From Bradyrhizobium sp. CCGB12 (lineage in GTDB: Bacteria; Pseudomonadota; Alphaproteobacteria; Rhizobiales; Xanthobacteraceae), in contig NZ_JANADO010000001.1 in the NCBI RefSeq assembly GCF_024199845.1, positions 1,488,001 through 1,552,000 on the forward strand: 64,000 nucleotides of DNA, written 5' to 3'. Positions 54,905 through 63,868 of the stretch are shown piece after piece; positions within the stretch are counted from its first letter, which is position 1, and each line of letters starts with the position of its first letter. The position numbers were made by a program, and so were the translations under genes. Under the pieces are notes generated by a model. It was not told where the DNA came from, did no database searches, and saw only the letters and a list, made by a program, of their open reading frames with translations.

Positions 54905-55852
54905 TCATTCAATCACCTCGTCGGCGCGTAACAGGAATGACTCCGGTACTTTCAGACCGAGTGCCCTGGCCGTCCTCAGATTGATGACGAGGTCGAACTT
55001 GGTCGGCTGTTGGACCGGCAAGTCGGCGGGCTTCGCTCCGCGCAAAATCCTGTCGACAAAGGTAGCGGCAAGCCGCCATATGTGGGTTTCGTTCACGCCG
55101 TAGGACATCAGCCCACCCGCATCGACGAACTCTCGGTATTCAAACATCGTTGGAATTCGCGCGGTCAGCGCCTGGGTGGCAATGGCGAAGGTGAGTGGGA
55201 CGCCAACGGCATAGAGTGCTTCCGCACGGTCCCCGAGGTCCTCGAAGGCCGAAGCAACGTCCGCCGCGCGCCGGATTTCCAGTATGGTCGCCTCGAGGCC
55301 GAGCGCGGAGGCCGCCGCCTGCACCTCATCCATCCTGCTTTGGAAACCGGGGCTATTGGCATTGACCATAACGGACAAGCGGCGGAAGCCTGGGACAACC
55401 TCGCGCAACAGATCGAGGCGCTTGCCGGCAAGACTGATCGGATTGAGTGCCAGGCCGGTCGCATTGCCATCCGGTCTGGCCAAACTTGCGACGAGGTCGC
55501 TGCCAACAGGGTCGCCAGAAATGGAGACAATCGGGATGAGCGATGTCACACGCTTTACCGCGAGGGTCGGAGATCCCCCCACCGTGACGATGACGTCCAC
55601 CTTGAGCCGGACGAACTCGATCGCAATTTCGGTGGAGCGTTCGGTATGTCCCTCCGCAGAGCGATACTCGATCGCAACGGTCCGCCCCGCGATCCAACCG
55701 AGGTCGCGCAACTGATTCTCGAAATCCGGGGCCGACCAAGCCGGGCCTAAGAATCCGATGATGGGTAGCTTTCTCGTCTGCTCCGCCCGCGCCGTGCTCG
55801 GGCCCATAGCCGCCGCGACGCTGACGAGCGTGATGAACTCGCGCCGCCTCAT
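54905..55852 (-). CDS. ABC substrate-binding protein, ABC_sub_bind (DUF534) type, copy 2
   Basis: A 315-residue protein starting MRRREFITLVSVAAAMGPST, a twin-arginine-like signal. The mature part (LRDLGWIAGRTVAIEYRSAE, SLIPIVSISGDPVGSDLVAS, LARPDGNATGLALNPISLAG, PVQQPTKFDLVINLRTARAL) parallels the copy at 53182-54159, though the two have diverged considerably. No transporter partner is adjacent. Confidence 0.85.
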   Translation of the reverse strand: MRRREFITLVSVAAAMGPSTARAEQTRKLPIIGFLGPAWSAPDFENQLRDLGWIAGRTVAIEYRSAEGHTERSTEIAIEFVRLKVDVIVTVGGSPTLAVKRVTSLIPIVSISGDPVGSDLVASLARPDGNATGLALNPISLAGKRLDLLREVVPGFRRLSVMVNANSPGFQSRMDEVQAAASALGLEATILEIRRAADVASAFEDLGDRAEALYAVGVPLTFAIATQALTARIPTMFEYREFVDAGGLMSYGVNETHIWRLAATFVDRILRGAKPADLPVQQPTKFDLVINLRTARALGLKVPESFLLRADEVIE

Positions 55853-56110
55853 TGTGTTACTCGTGTGAAGCGCCCGATTGAGGGGTAAAGCCTAGCATCT
55901 TGCAGCCGCGAGCCGAGCGAGAAAAGGGCTAGCCACCCCTGCGACGCAATGTCCGCTTCGGGACCAGAGGCCACCATCGCGCACCATGCAGAGATTGGTC
56001 CGTTAGGGGCCCCACAAGCAGACATGCCTGAATTGCGACGCGCAGGTCGGTTGAAAAGACCAACTTGCACGTGTCGAAGAGCGTTATTCAGCTCTTTGGG
56101 AGTTATTGAC

Positions 56111-56398
56111 TCATGCTTTCCTGTCTAAGCTCGCTTTTAATATGTCCAGCCCAACCTTACTCAGGCGCATGCGGATGGTTGCGGGTACAGCCGTCGTGAC
56201 GGCTGTCTGTGGCTCGTCCTCTATCAATTCGTTCGCGAGCAGTTTCCAGAGTATGCGCGGCGAGACGCCATTGCGCTCGCACTTCCAGGCGCTACCGTTC
56301 GGCCCATAAGTGCGAAACACTTTCTGGTCATTGGTCGCGATCATCGCACGACGAACCGCAGGCGTGAGGTTGAATCTCTTGTGCTCTGACTGACTCAT
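56111..56398 (-). CDS. Small protein of unknown function
   Basis: About 95 residues from the methionine of MSQSEHKRFNLTPAVRRAMI. It is a basic helical protein with MIATNDQKVFRTYGPNGSAW and a C-terminal KVGLDILKASLDRKA. The ribosome-binding site is weak, so the start is uncertain. No family is recognised. The longer frame upstream overlaps the next gene and is excluded. Confidence 0.5.
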   Translation of the reverse strand: MSQSEHKRFNLTPAVRRAMIATNDQKVFRTYGPNGSAWKCERNGVSPRILWKLLANELIEDEPQTAVTTAVPATIRMRLSKVGLDILKASLDRKA

Positions 56399-56523
56399 CA
56401 GACAAACAAGAAGGGAGATGTCAGTTGGCTTGTGTTGATTTAAATCAAAACGACCGCTTCGGGTTACTAGCGGCGGCGTGAAGCTGCACTGGCCGACGTC
56501 CGGCCTAACGAGATGCGCCCTTC

Positions 56524-57276
56524 TCACCCGCGTCCGAGCTGCACCTCGCGTTCCACTGAAATCCAAGTCGTCCTTGCCACGGCCAGCAACCTGCCGGCTT
56601 CATTATGTAAAGCGGCATCGGCCGTGTGCTTGCGGCCGTCGCGGCCGGTGGGCCAGGCCGTGATGATGCAGGGGTCGCCGGGGCGCGGGCGGGCCTCGAT
56701 GCGGGCCGACATCCGGCCCAGCAACAGCGGCGTCTTGTCGAAGCTCTTGCTCTCTGGATTGCAATTGCAGGCAAAGCCGGTGGGACAATCGAGCGCGGAC
56801 CACAGGAATTCGGGGGCGACCAGGCCATCCTCGGCGGCGAGGTTCGAATCCGGCGTCCAACTCGCCGCGAGAGCGGGAGTCTGTGCATGACGGCTGAGCG
56901 GCCCGGCGAAGATGCGCAGGCCGTCGCCTTGCGCCCGTGCGGGGCCGCACACGAAACAGTGCGGCAGCGGATGCTCGTGCGGCTCGAACAGCGCCAGCAA
57001 TTCGGCCGCGCGTGCTTCCGGCAAGCTGGCATTCTCCACCCGCGCAAGCTCGACGCTGGCCGCGCGCCCCGTCGCCACGACCTTGGTGCCATCGCGAAGC
57101 TCCCAGGTGCCGTTGTCCGTTGCGGCCGCATCGAGCGGCGTGTCCAGGGGAGGCGGCGCGCGCAACGTCACCTCGGCGCCGCCGGGAATGTGCTGGGCGA
57201 GGCGGCCGCAGACATAGCCGCCGTTGCCGGAGTTCGGAGGACCGCGAAAGCGGTTGTCGATGATGATCTGTGTCAT
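56524..57276 (-). CDS. Hotdog-fold, thioesterase-like protein
   Basis: A 250-residue protein. The N-terminal RFRGPPNSGNGGYVCGRLAQ resembles a hotdog helix region, and FEPHEHPLPHCFVCGPARAQ contains a CxxC that might bind metal. The second half (GLVAPEFLWSALDCPTGFAC, GRMSARIEARPRPGDPCIIT) fits a second hotdog unit. The start at 57276 drops a basic extension. It lies 28 bases downstream of the oxidoreductase gene, so the genes may be co-transcribed. Confidence 0.55.
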   Translation of the reverse strand: MTQIIIDNRFRGPPNSGNGGYVCGRLAQHIPGGAEVTLRAPPPLDTPLDAAATDNGTWELRDGTKVVATGRAASVELARVENASLPEARAAELLALFEPHEHPLPHCFVCGPARAQGDGLRIFAGPLSRHAQTPALAASWTPDSNLAAEDGLVAPEFLWSALDCPTGFACNCNPESKSFDKTPLLLGRMSARIEARPRPGDPCIITAWPTGRDGRKHTADAALHNEAGRLLAVARTTWISVEREVQLGRG

Positions 57277-57304
57277 CGGTTTCTCTCTTCGTCGTTGCTG
57301 CACC

Positions 57305-58282
57305 TTACGTGATCTTGAGGACAATTCTGCCCTGAACCGTCCGGTTGGCCACGGCGCGCATGGCTATGGTGACCTCCTCCATGGGTAGGACGCGATCGAT
57401 GTGCGGGCGGATGCTTCCTGCGGCCAGCAGTTGCATCAGCATATCATTCATGCACGCGGCTTCGATGGGGAATTTCTCTGCCCAGGCGCCGGAAAAGACG
57501 CCGATGATGGAATAGTTCTTCAACAGCGGTAGATTCATCGGGAGCGATGGAATCTCGCCGCTTGTGAAGCCGATCGGCATCAAGCGTCCGCCCCACTTCA
57601 TCACCCGGGCCATCTGCTCGAAAATCGGTCCGCCGACATTGTCGAAGCCGACATCGATGCCGTCTCCGCAGGTGATCGATTTGATCTGTATGCGCAGATC
57701 ATCGCTGCGATAATTGATGACATCGCTGGCCCCGTAATCGCGCACCAGGATGGCCTTGTCATCAGAGCCGATGCCGGCGACGACGCGAAGACCCAGATGG
57801 CGGCCGAGATCGACAGCGGCAAGTCCGACTCCGCCGGCGGCGCCCGTGACAAGCACGGTTTCGCCCCGTTGTGCCCGTGCCCTCTCGACCAGCGCGTACC
57901 AGGCCGTGCCATAATTGTGCAGGACCGTCGCGGCTGTTTCGAACGCGATGCCGTCCGGCACCCGTACGCTCTTCGATTCCTTGGCGATCATCTGTTCGGC
58001 GTAGCCGCCCGTCCAGGCGTTGCACGCCGCGCGATCGCCCGGCCGGAATGTCGTGACTTTGTCGCCAACTGCGACGACGATTCCGGCCGCTTCTGTGCCG
58101 GGCACGAAGGGCGTCGGTGGCCGCATCTGGTAGAGCCCCGAGACCAGCAGTTGGTCCATGAAGCTCACGGACGCTGCGTGGACGTCGATGAGAATCTCGT
58201 CGGCGGCTGGCCTCGGCTCATCGATCTCGCCGACGCGGAGATCACCCGGCCCGGTGAATGAACTGCATAGAACTGCTTTCAT
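57305..58282 (-). CDS. Quinone oxidoreductase-like MDR enzyme
   Basis: A 325-residue zinc-free medium-chain reductase. The Rossmann motif is TVLVTGAAGGVGLAAVDLGR near 140, the substrate region PPTPFVPGTEAAGIVVAVGD, and FDNVGGPIFEQMARVMKWGG is typical of NADPH:quinone reductases. The ATG at 58280-58282 overlaps the stop of the MddA-like gene by four bases, so the two are translationally coupled. A long in-frame extension upstream is antisense-like and excluded. The substrate is unknown. Confidence 0.85.
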   Translation of the reverse strand: MKAVLCSSFTGPGDLRVGEIDEPRPAADEILIDVHAASVSFMDQLLVSGLYQMRPPTPFVPGTEAAGIVVAVGDKVTTFRPGDRAACNAWTGGYAEQMIAKESKSVRVPDGIAFETAATVLHNYGTAWYALVERARAQRGETVLVTGAAGGVGLAAVDLGRHLGLRVVAGIGSDDKAILVRDYGASDVINYRSDDLRIQIKSITCGDGIDVGFDNVGGPIFEQMARVMKWGGRLMPIGFTSGEIPSLPMNLPLLKNYSIIGVFSGAWAEKFPIEAACMNDMLMQLLAAGSIRPHIDRVLPMEEVTIAMRAVANRTVQGRIVLKIT

Positions 58283-59070
58283 CGTGACTCTCCAACAATA
58301 CCCGGCGACTGACGATCGTCCGCTCGGCGGCGACCGAAAATGCGCGGCACCAGCATGGGAACGCGCTGGCGATACTCCTGATAGGTCGCCCCGAATTCGG
58401 CGATCAGGTCGCGCTCCTCGAACTGCAATGCGATCAGGATGTAGACCGTGTTGGCGATCGCGAACAGCAGATGACCTGCAGTCATCTCGGGCGTCGCCCA
58501 GAAGGCCAGCAGAAATCCCAGCATGAGCGGATGCCGCACGATCTTGTAGAGCAGCGGCGTCCTGAAGGATTGACCAGGCATTTCGACGCCGCGCAGCGCG
58601 ACAAAAGCCTGGCGCAGACCGAACAGGTCGAAATGGTCGATCATGCAGGTCGAGGCAAACGCGATCACCCAGCCGAGGCAATGGATGCCGGTCAGCAACC
58701 AGGCTGTAATTCCGCTGGCCTGCCAGATCGGTGTCGGGATCGGACGCCACTGCCAGAACAGCAGCAGCAGGATCAGGCTGGAGAGCAGCACATAGGTGCT
58801 GCGCTGGCAGGCCGCGGGAAGCAGTTTTGTCCACCACCGTTTGAAGGATGGCCGCGCCATGACGCTGTGCTGGATGGCGAACAGGCCGAGCAGCAGCAGG
58901 TTGACGACGATGGCCTCGCCGAAATTCGAGGAGCTGCCGACGTCGATCGACTTGTCGATCGATTTGGGCACGACATAATTGCCGACGAAACCGAGCGCGT
59001 AGAGGAATGACACGGTGAATATGGCATAGCTCACGAGGGCGTAGAGCAGGATTGCGAGGCGCGCGATCAT
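58279..59070 (-). CDS. MddA-like methanethiol S-methyltransferase (membrane)
   Basis: A 263-residue integral membrane protein with about six spans. Its opening (MIARLAILLYALVSYAIFTV, GFVGNYVVPKSID), GLFAIQHSVMARPSFKRWW, YVLLSSLILLLLFWQWRPIP and RHPLMLGFLLAFWATPE match what I remember of MddA, which methylates methanethiol with S-adenosylmethionine to give dimethyl sulfide. Relatives include NnrU and isoprenylcysteine methyltransferases, so the substrate needs proof. First gene of an operon with the quinone oxidoreductase. Confidence 0.75.
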   Translation of the reverse strand: MIARLAILLYALVSYAIFTVSFLYALGFVGNYVVPKSIDKSIDVGSSSNFGEAIVVNLLLLGLFAIQHSVMARPSFKRWWTKLLPAACQRSTYVLLSSLILLLLFWQWRPIPTPIWQASGITAWLLTGIHCLGWVIAFASTCMIDHFDLFGLRQAFVALRGVEMPGQSFRTPLLYKIVRHPLMLGFLLAFWATPEMTAGHLLFAIANTVYILIALQFEERDLIAEFGATYQEYRQRVPMLVPRIFGRRRADDRQSPGIVGESR

Positions 59071-59218
59071 GGTTTTTCCTGTTGTGCTTGATGCAACGGT
59101 GCCGCATGCAGGAGTCTGAGCCGCTCGCTGGCGGGTGGGCTCGATCTGGCCCGACCGTTACCGCTGGACCGTCCCCTGCGCGTCCCCCGGGGACGCCGGC
59201 CGGGGAAAGAGGGTTTCC

Positions 59219-60779
59219 ATGACGGCTTTCTCGCTGGGGACGTTCGGGTTCCCCGAGGTCCATGCTGACGACCGCCCGATCAAGCTGGCCTTACGCAAGG
59301 GGCTTGCGCTGCTGACCTATCTCGCGGAAGCCAGGAGCGCCGTTGCGCGGGACGTGATTGCCACCCTGCTGTGGCCCGAGACGTCTTCCGAAACGGCCCG
59401 GGCGCGATTGCGGCGCCTGCTTCATCGCATCGAGCTTGCGCTTGGCCAGGAGGTTTTCGAGACCGACCGTGCCAGCGTGCGATGGTCTCCGACTGTCGGG
59501 CTGAGGATCGATACCCATCTGTTCGAGAGTGCCTGCGATCGCGGCGCGTTCGTCGAAGCCTGTCAGATCTATCGGGCCGACTTCCTGGCGGGCTTCGCTC
59601 TGGACGATTGTCCGGAATTCGAAGATTGGGTTTTCTTTCGCCGCGAGGCGCTGCGAGGACGGCTGATGCACGCGCTGGAGCGTCTCGTGCAGGACAAGAA
59701 TGCCGACGGCGACCATTTTGCGGCGACTGCGTTTGCAGGACGTCTGGTCGAGCTCGATCCGCTCAGCGAAGTCTACGGCCGGCATCTGATCCGCAGCCTG
59801 CTGCTATCAGGCGATCGAAGCGCGGCAGAACGGCACCATGCGGCGCTGACGCAGCGGCTGCGGGACGAGCTTGGCGTCACGCCGGAAGCCGAGACCGAGG
59901 CGCTGATGAGTCCGGCTGCAACGCCGGGCGCCGTCCCGATGACACGCTACGTGAAGGGCGCCGGCGTGCACCTGGCGTATCAGACCTACGGGCACGGGCC
60001 ACTCGATATCCTGGTCATGCCTGGCTTCGTGTCGCATGTGGAGCGCGCCTGGGAGCATCCCGCGAGCCGCGCGTTTCTGGCGTCATTGATGCAGCTTGGG
60101 CGCCTGATCGTTTTCGATCGTCGCGGCATCGGGCTGTCCGACCGGGTCGGATCGGCGCCCGGCATCGATGTCACCGCGGAGGATATCGGCACCGTGCTGC
60201 GGGCGACGAACTCACGTCGCGTCGTGCTGTTTGGCGCGTCCGAATGCGGGCCGGCCTGCGTCAAATTTGCGGTCGATGATAGCAGCCGCGTGGCTGGCCT
60301 CATCCTGTTCGGCGCATTGGCCAAGGGCTGCTGGTCACAGGACTATCCGCACTAGCCAGTATGACGCCTGGAGCAAGCATCTCATCGCGCAATGGGGCGG
60401 TCCTGTCGGGATCGAAGTCTTCGGGCCGAGCCTTGCGGATGATCCCCAGGCCCGCGCATGGTGGGCCGGGCTGTTGCGCGCGGCGTCCAGTCCCGGCGGC
60501 ATCTCGGCCGTGTTAGAGGCGTTTCGCGACGCCGACGTGCGGCATCTTCTGCCTCAGATTGCAGTACCGACGCTGGTGCTGCACCGTCGTGACGACAAGG
60601 CCGTGCGTATCGCGGCCGGCCGCGATATCGCGAGCCGGATCACTGGCGCGCAATTCGTCGAACTCGACGGCCATGATCATTGGTTCTTTGCAGGCGATCA
60701 GCAGCCCGTGATCGAGGCGATCAGGCGATTCATGGAGACTTTGCCGTCACGGGGCGAGGGGGCCGATATGAAGCGCTAG
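59219..60779 (+). pseudogene. BTAD-domain/alpha-beta hydrolase gene with a frameshift
   Basis: The first frame (59219-60355) encodes an OmpR-like and bacterial transcriptional activator (BTAD) region (residues 1-220: LGTFGFPEVHADDRPIKLAL, RLVELDPLSEVYGRHLIRSL). An alpha/beta hydrolase domain follows with nucleophile motif LFGASECGPACVKF, stopping early at SQDYPH. The remaining hydrolase part (SQYDAWSKHLIAQWGG to LPSRGEGADMKR, with the acid and FVELDGHDHWFFAG histidine) is in another frame ending at 60779. The shift lies near 60345-60360 and corresponds to one extra base or two missing. It is divergent from the MddA-like operon and may have been its regulator. Confidence 0.75.
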
Positions 60780-60852
60780 CCTCATTCATTGGCACGTTTC
60801 GTGCCTCCCAAAGCGGCAGGCCCGACACGTGCCTCACCAAGGGAGACCTGAC

Positions 60853-61341
60853 ATGAAACGCGAAGACCTCACCGAAAAGCTGCTCGACATCAAGCGCGAG
60901 AAGGGCTGGAGCTGGAAACATATCTGCGAGACGATCGGCGGCTATTCCGAGGTGCTGATCGTTGGCGCGATCCTCGGCCAGATGAAGCTGACGAAGCCGC
61001 AGGCTGCCAATGCCGGCGAGCTGTTCGGCCTGTCGAAGGCGGAAGTTGCGATGCTCAACGAAGTACCGATGCGCGGCACGGGCACACCGATGCCGCCGAC
61101 CGATCCCTTGATCTACCGCTTCTACGAGATGGTGATGGTGAACGGCCCGGCCTGGAAGGCGCTGATCGAAGAGGAGTTCGGCGACGGCATCATGTCGGCG
61201 ATCGACTTCGACATGGGTATCGACCGCGTCGCCAATCCGAAGGGCGATCGCGTTAAGATCACCATGAGCGGCAAGTTCTTGCCGTACAAATATTACGGCG
61301 CCAGCGGCAACGTGCCGGAGTACGGCTTCAGGGAGGAGTGA
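60853..61341 (+). CDS. cynS: Cyanate hydratase (cyanase)
   Basis: A 162-residue cyanase. The catalytic residues R89 and E92 (YRFYEMVMVNGPAWKALIEE) and S115 (DGIMSAIDFDM) are present with the family spacing. It converts cyanate and bicarbonate to ammonia and CO2. GGAG precedes the ATG at 60853. No cynT or transporter gene is adjacent. The 3' end overlaps the convergent lyase gene by 14 bases. Confidence 0.95.
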   Translation: MKREDLTEKLLDIKREKGWSWKHICETIGGYSEVLIVGAILGQMKLTKPQAANAGELFGLSKAEVAMLNEVPMRGTGTPMPPTDPLIYRFYEMVMVNGPAWKALIEEEFGDGIMSAIDFDMGIDRVANPKGDRVKITMSGKFLPYKYYGASGNVPEYGFREE

Positions 61342-62155
61342 TCGCGGCGAAGGCGGCGCGCAACTCAGCGACCGGAGCCATGTCCCGAACATAGGTGAAG
61401 GATCCCAGGTCCTTCATCTCGCGCGCGCAGTTCAGGAACGCGGCGAGCGCGTAGCGCGACATGGCCCCGCCGACGCTGATGCGCTTGACGCCGGCGGCGG
61501 ACAATTGCCCGACCGTCAGCGTCGGGTCGGCAAAGCCCATCACGTGATTGAACGGCTTGCCGAGCGAGGCGACGACGGTCCGGATCGTGGCGAGATCGTA
61601 CAGGCCGGGCGCATACAGCACATCGGCGCCCGCGGCCTCGAACGCCTGCAAGCGGCGAATCGTGTCGTCGATGTCCTGGCGGCCGTGCAGGAAGTTCTCG
61701 GCTCGCGCGGTGAGCGTGAACGGAATGGGCAGCGCGCGCGCCGTTTCGACGGCGGCCTGGACCCGCTCGACGGCATGGGAAAAGTCGTAGATCGGGCGAT
61801 CGCGGTCGCCGCTGAAATCCTCAATCGAGCCCCCGACGGCGCCGGCCTCGGCGGCACGCCGAATTGCCTGGGCGGCACGCTTCGGTTCGTCGGCGCCGCA
61901 ATTCTCGAGGTCGATGCTAACAGGCAGGTCGGTGGCTTCGACGATCGCGCGCGCGTTGGCGAGGATGACATCGAGACTGACGCCGCCGCTGCCGAGCATG
62001 TTGGCCACCCCGAGGCTCGTGGTCGCCAGGGCCTCGAAGCCCATCGCCGCGAGCAGCTTCGCCGTACCGGCATCCCATGGATTGGGAATGATGAAGGCTC
62101 CGGGCCGCTCGTGCAGCGCGCGAAATGCCGTCGCCTTGTCCAATTGGCTCGTCAT
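61328..62155 (-). CDS. Isocitrate lyase/PEP mutase-family protein
   Basis: A 275-residue TIM-barrel protein of the PEP mutase/isocitrate lyase superfamily: IIPNPWDAGTAKLLAAMGF, VSIDLENCGADEPKRAAQAI, GAVGGSIEDFSGDRDRPIYD with the metal-binding acidic pair, and FTLTARAENFLHG. The lyase cysteine motif KKCGH of isocitrate lyase is absent, so it is more likely an oxaloacetate- or 2-methylisocitrate-type enzyme. A LysR gene is divergent from it and probably controls it. Confidence 0.8.
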   Translation of the reverse strand: MTSQLDKATAFRALHERPGAFIIPNPWDAGTAKLLAAMGFEALATTSLGVANMLGSGGVSLDVILANARAIVEATDLPVSIDLENCGADEPKRAAQAIRRAAEAGAVGGSIEDFSGDRDRPIYDFSHAVERVQAAVETARALPIPFTLTARAENFLHGRQDIDDTIRRLQAFEAAGADVLYAPGLYDLATIRTVVASLGKPFNHVMGFADPTLTVGQLSAAGVKRISVGGAMSRYALAAFLNCAREMKDLGSFTYVRDMAPVAELRAAFAAITPP

Positions 62156-62222
62156 GGCTCGTCTCCGTGTTGTTCGTTCTGGCAGGCTTTAGGACCATTT
62201 TCGTCATCCGCCAAATTTGTTA

Positions 62223-62235
62223 TTCTTTGAAAGAA
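62223..62235. promoter_or_regulatory. Putative LysR operator
   Basis: TTCTTTGAAAGAA is a perfect 13-base palindrome with the T-N11-A form of LysR sites. It lies between the divergent lyase and LysR genes. Confidence 0.7.
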
Positions 62236-62260
62236 CATCAGTTTTTTGCATGAGGTCGAG

Positions 62261-63232
62261 ATGGACAGCGACGCCCTCAACACCTTTCTGACCATTCATC
62301 GCAGGGGCGGGATCTCGAATGCCGCGAAATTCCTGCACCGTTCGCAGCCGGCGATTTCGCGCCGGATCGCCCTGCTGGAGCAGGAGCTCGGCGTGCCCTT
62401 GTTCGAGCGCGTGGCCGGCCGCACCCGGCTCAGCGATGCCGGACGCGTGCTGATCCCCTATGCCGAGCGCGCGGTTGCCGCGGCGCAGGACGCCGAACAG
62501 GCGATACGCGCGTTGACCAAGCAGAATTCGGGGCCGGTCTCGCTGGCCGTGACCGGCACGCTTGCCGATGGTCGCCTGTCGAGCATCATGAAGCGGTTTG
62601 GCAGGGAAAATCCCGCCGTCACGCTGGCGTTGCGGACGGCGACCAGCGCGGAGGTCAGCGATCTCATCCGGCGCGGCGAGGCCACGATCGGCCTGCGCTA
62701 CAACACCGATCGCGCCGGCGATCTCGCTTGCGAGCTGGTGCTGAGCGAGGCGTTGCAGGTCGTTTGTGCGCCGGACCATCCTCTGGCCGGAAAGCGCGTG
62801 AAGCGTCTCGCAGAGCTTCGCGGCGAACGCTGGATCGCATTCCCGGAGACGCGCGGGCGTCGCGAGATCGCCGCGGCTCATGTGTTCGCGCTGTTTCTCA
62901 CGCAGGGTCTCGGCGAAGTGGAGTGGACGGCCGTGGACAGCCTCACCGCGCAGAAGCGGCTCGTGGAATCGGGCTTTGGCCTTGCACTCCTGGCGCGAAG
63001 CCACGTGGCCGAGGAGCTGCGTGCGGCCTCGATCATGACGATCACCGTGGGCGATCTTGCCGCGGACCAGGACACCGTCCTCGTCACGCGTCGCGGCGGC
63101 TTTCTCAGCGCTGCCGCCGAGCGCCTGCTCGAGACCATCCGCCGCAACTATGCCGGACTGGACGTCTCGGCCAAGCGGGCCAGAAAGAGAGCGCCGGCGC
63201 GCAAGGGTATTGCGCGCCGGCGCCTTGGTTGA
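62261..63232 (+). CDS. LysR-family transcriptional regulator
   Basis: A 323-residue LysR protein: HTH in LNTFLTIHRRGGISNAAKFL and HRSQPAISRRIALLEQELGV, effector domain after residue 85 (GPVSLAVTGTLADGRLSSIM, ESGFGLALLARSHVAEEL). The C-terminus is unusually basic (AKRARKRAPARKGIARRRLG). The ATG at 62261 is preferred over an upstream TTG, as GAGG precedes it. It probably regulates the divergent PEP-mutase-family gene. Confidence 0.85.
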   Translation: MDSDALNTFLTIHRRGGISNAAKFLHRSQPAISRRIALLEQELGVPLFERVAGRTRLSDAGRVLIPYAERAVAAAQDAEQAIRALTKQNSGPVSLAVTGTLADGRLSSIMKRFGRENPAVTLALRTATSAEVSDLIRRGEATIGLRYNTDRAGDLACELVLSEALQVVCAPDHPLAGKRVKRLAELRGERWIAFPETRGRREIAAAHVFALFLTQGLGEVEWTAVDSLTAQKRLVESGFGLALLARSHVAEELRAASIMTITVGDLAADQDTVLVTRRGGFLSAAAERLLETIRRNYAGLDVSAKRARKRAPARKGIARRRLG

Positions 63233-63237
63233 ATCAA

Positions 63238-63561
63238 TTATTTCCCGGCCTTCACCTCGGCGGCGGCCACGGCGATGAGCTCGCTCATCTTGGCGCGAAT
63301 CGCCTGTTCGGTGATGGCGACGTTCTTGGCGGCGAAATCGGCCGTCAGCTTGCGCAGGACGTCGGCATCGCCGGCTTCCTCAAAATCGGCCGCGACCACC
63401 TCCTTGGCATAGGCCATGGCGGCCTCGCCCGTGATTCCGAGCTTCTCCGCCGCCCACAGGCCGAGTAGCCGGTTGCGACGGGCTTCTGCCTTGAATTTCT
63501 GCTCCTCGTCGAGGGCGAACTTCTTCTCGAAACCTTCCTGGCGCTTGTCGAACTCGCTCAT
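63238..63561 (-). CDS. ATPase inhibitor zeta subunit (DUF1476)
   Basis: A 107-residue protein with the family opening MSEFDKRQEGFEKKFALDEE, then EARRNRLLGLWAAEKLGITG, as in the zeta subunit that inhibits reverse rotation of the alphaproteobacterial F1Fo-ATP synthase. The protein is helical. It is convergent with the LysR gene (five bases between stops), and purC is divergent on its other side. Confidence 0.85.
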   Translation of the reverse strand: MSEFDKRQEGFEKKFALDEEQKFKAEARRNRLLGLWAAEKLGITGEAAMAYAKEVVAADFEEAGDADVLRKLTADFAAKNVAITEQAIRAKMSELIAVAAAEVKAGK

Positions 63562-63868
63562 GCCGTGTTCCAAATCCCTTTTGATGCGGGCACCTTACGT
63601 TGCGGCGTCCCGGGCTCGTGCCTACATAGATAGCAGGAAAGGGCAAAACAACGGGCCGTTAAGCCGCAGGCAAGACGGTATAAGTTGGCGCCGGACGGCC
63701 GGATCGATTGTGCTTGGACGGCCAATCGGATAGGTTGCCTGGAGGCTTGGTTCCCGTTCTGTTTCCGCGGGTTCCCAGCCGTTCACGGCAGCTCCGCTGT
63801 GGGTTCGTAATCCTAGTCAACCGGAGCACACCAATTTCATGGATTTCAACAAAACACGGTACATCCCC

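Noticed and set aside
56838..56862. GGTTCGAATCC, resembling a tRNA T-loop
   Set aside because: It lies inside the thioesterase-like coding sequence and no acceptor, D or anticodon arms fold around it.
58283..59263. N-terminal extension of the quinone oxidoreductase to over 650 residues
   Set aside because: The extension overlaps the MddA-like gene on the same strand in another frame and is arginine-rich shadow sequence; the conserved protein starts at 58282.
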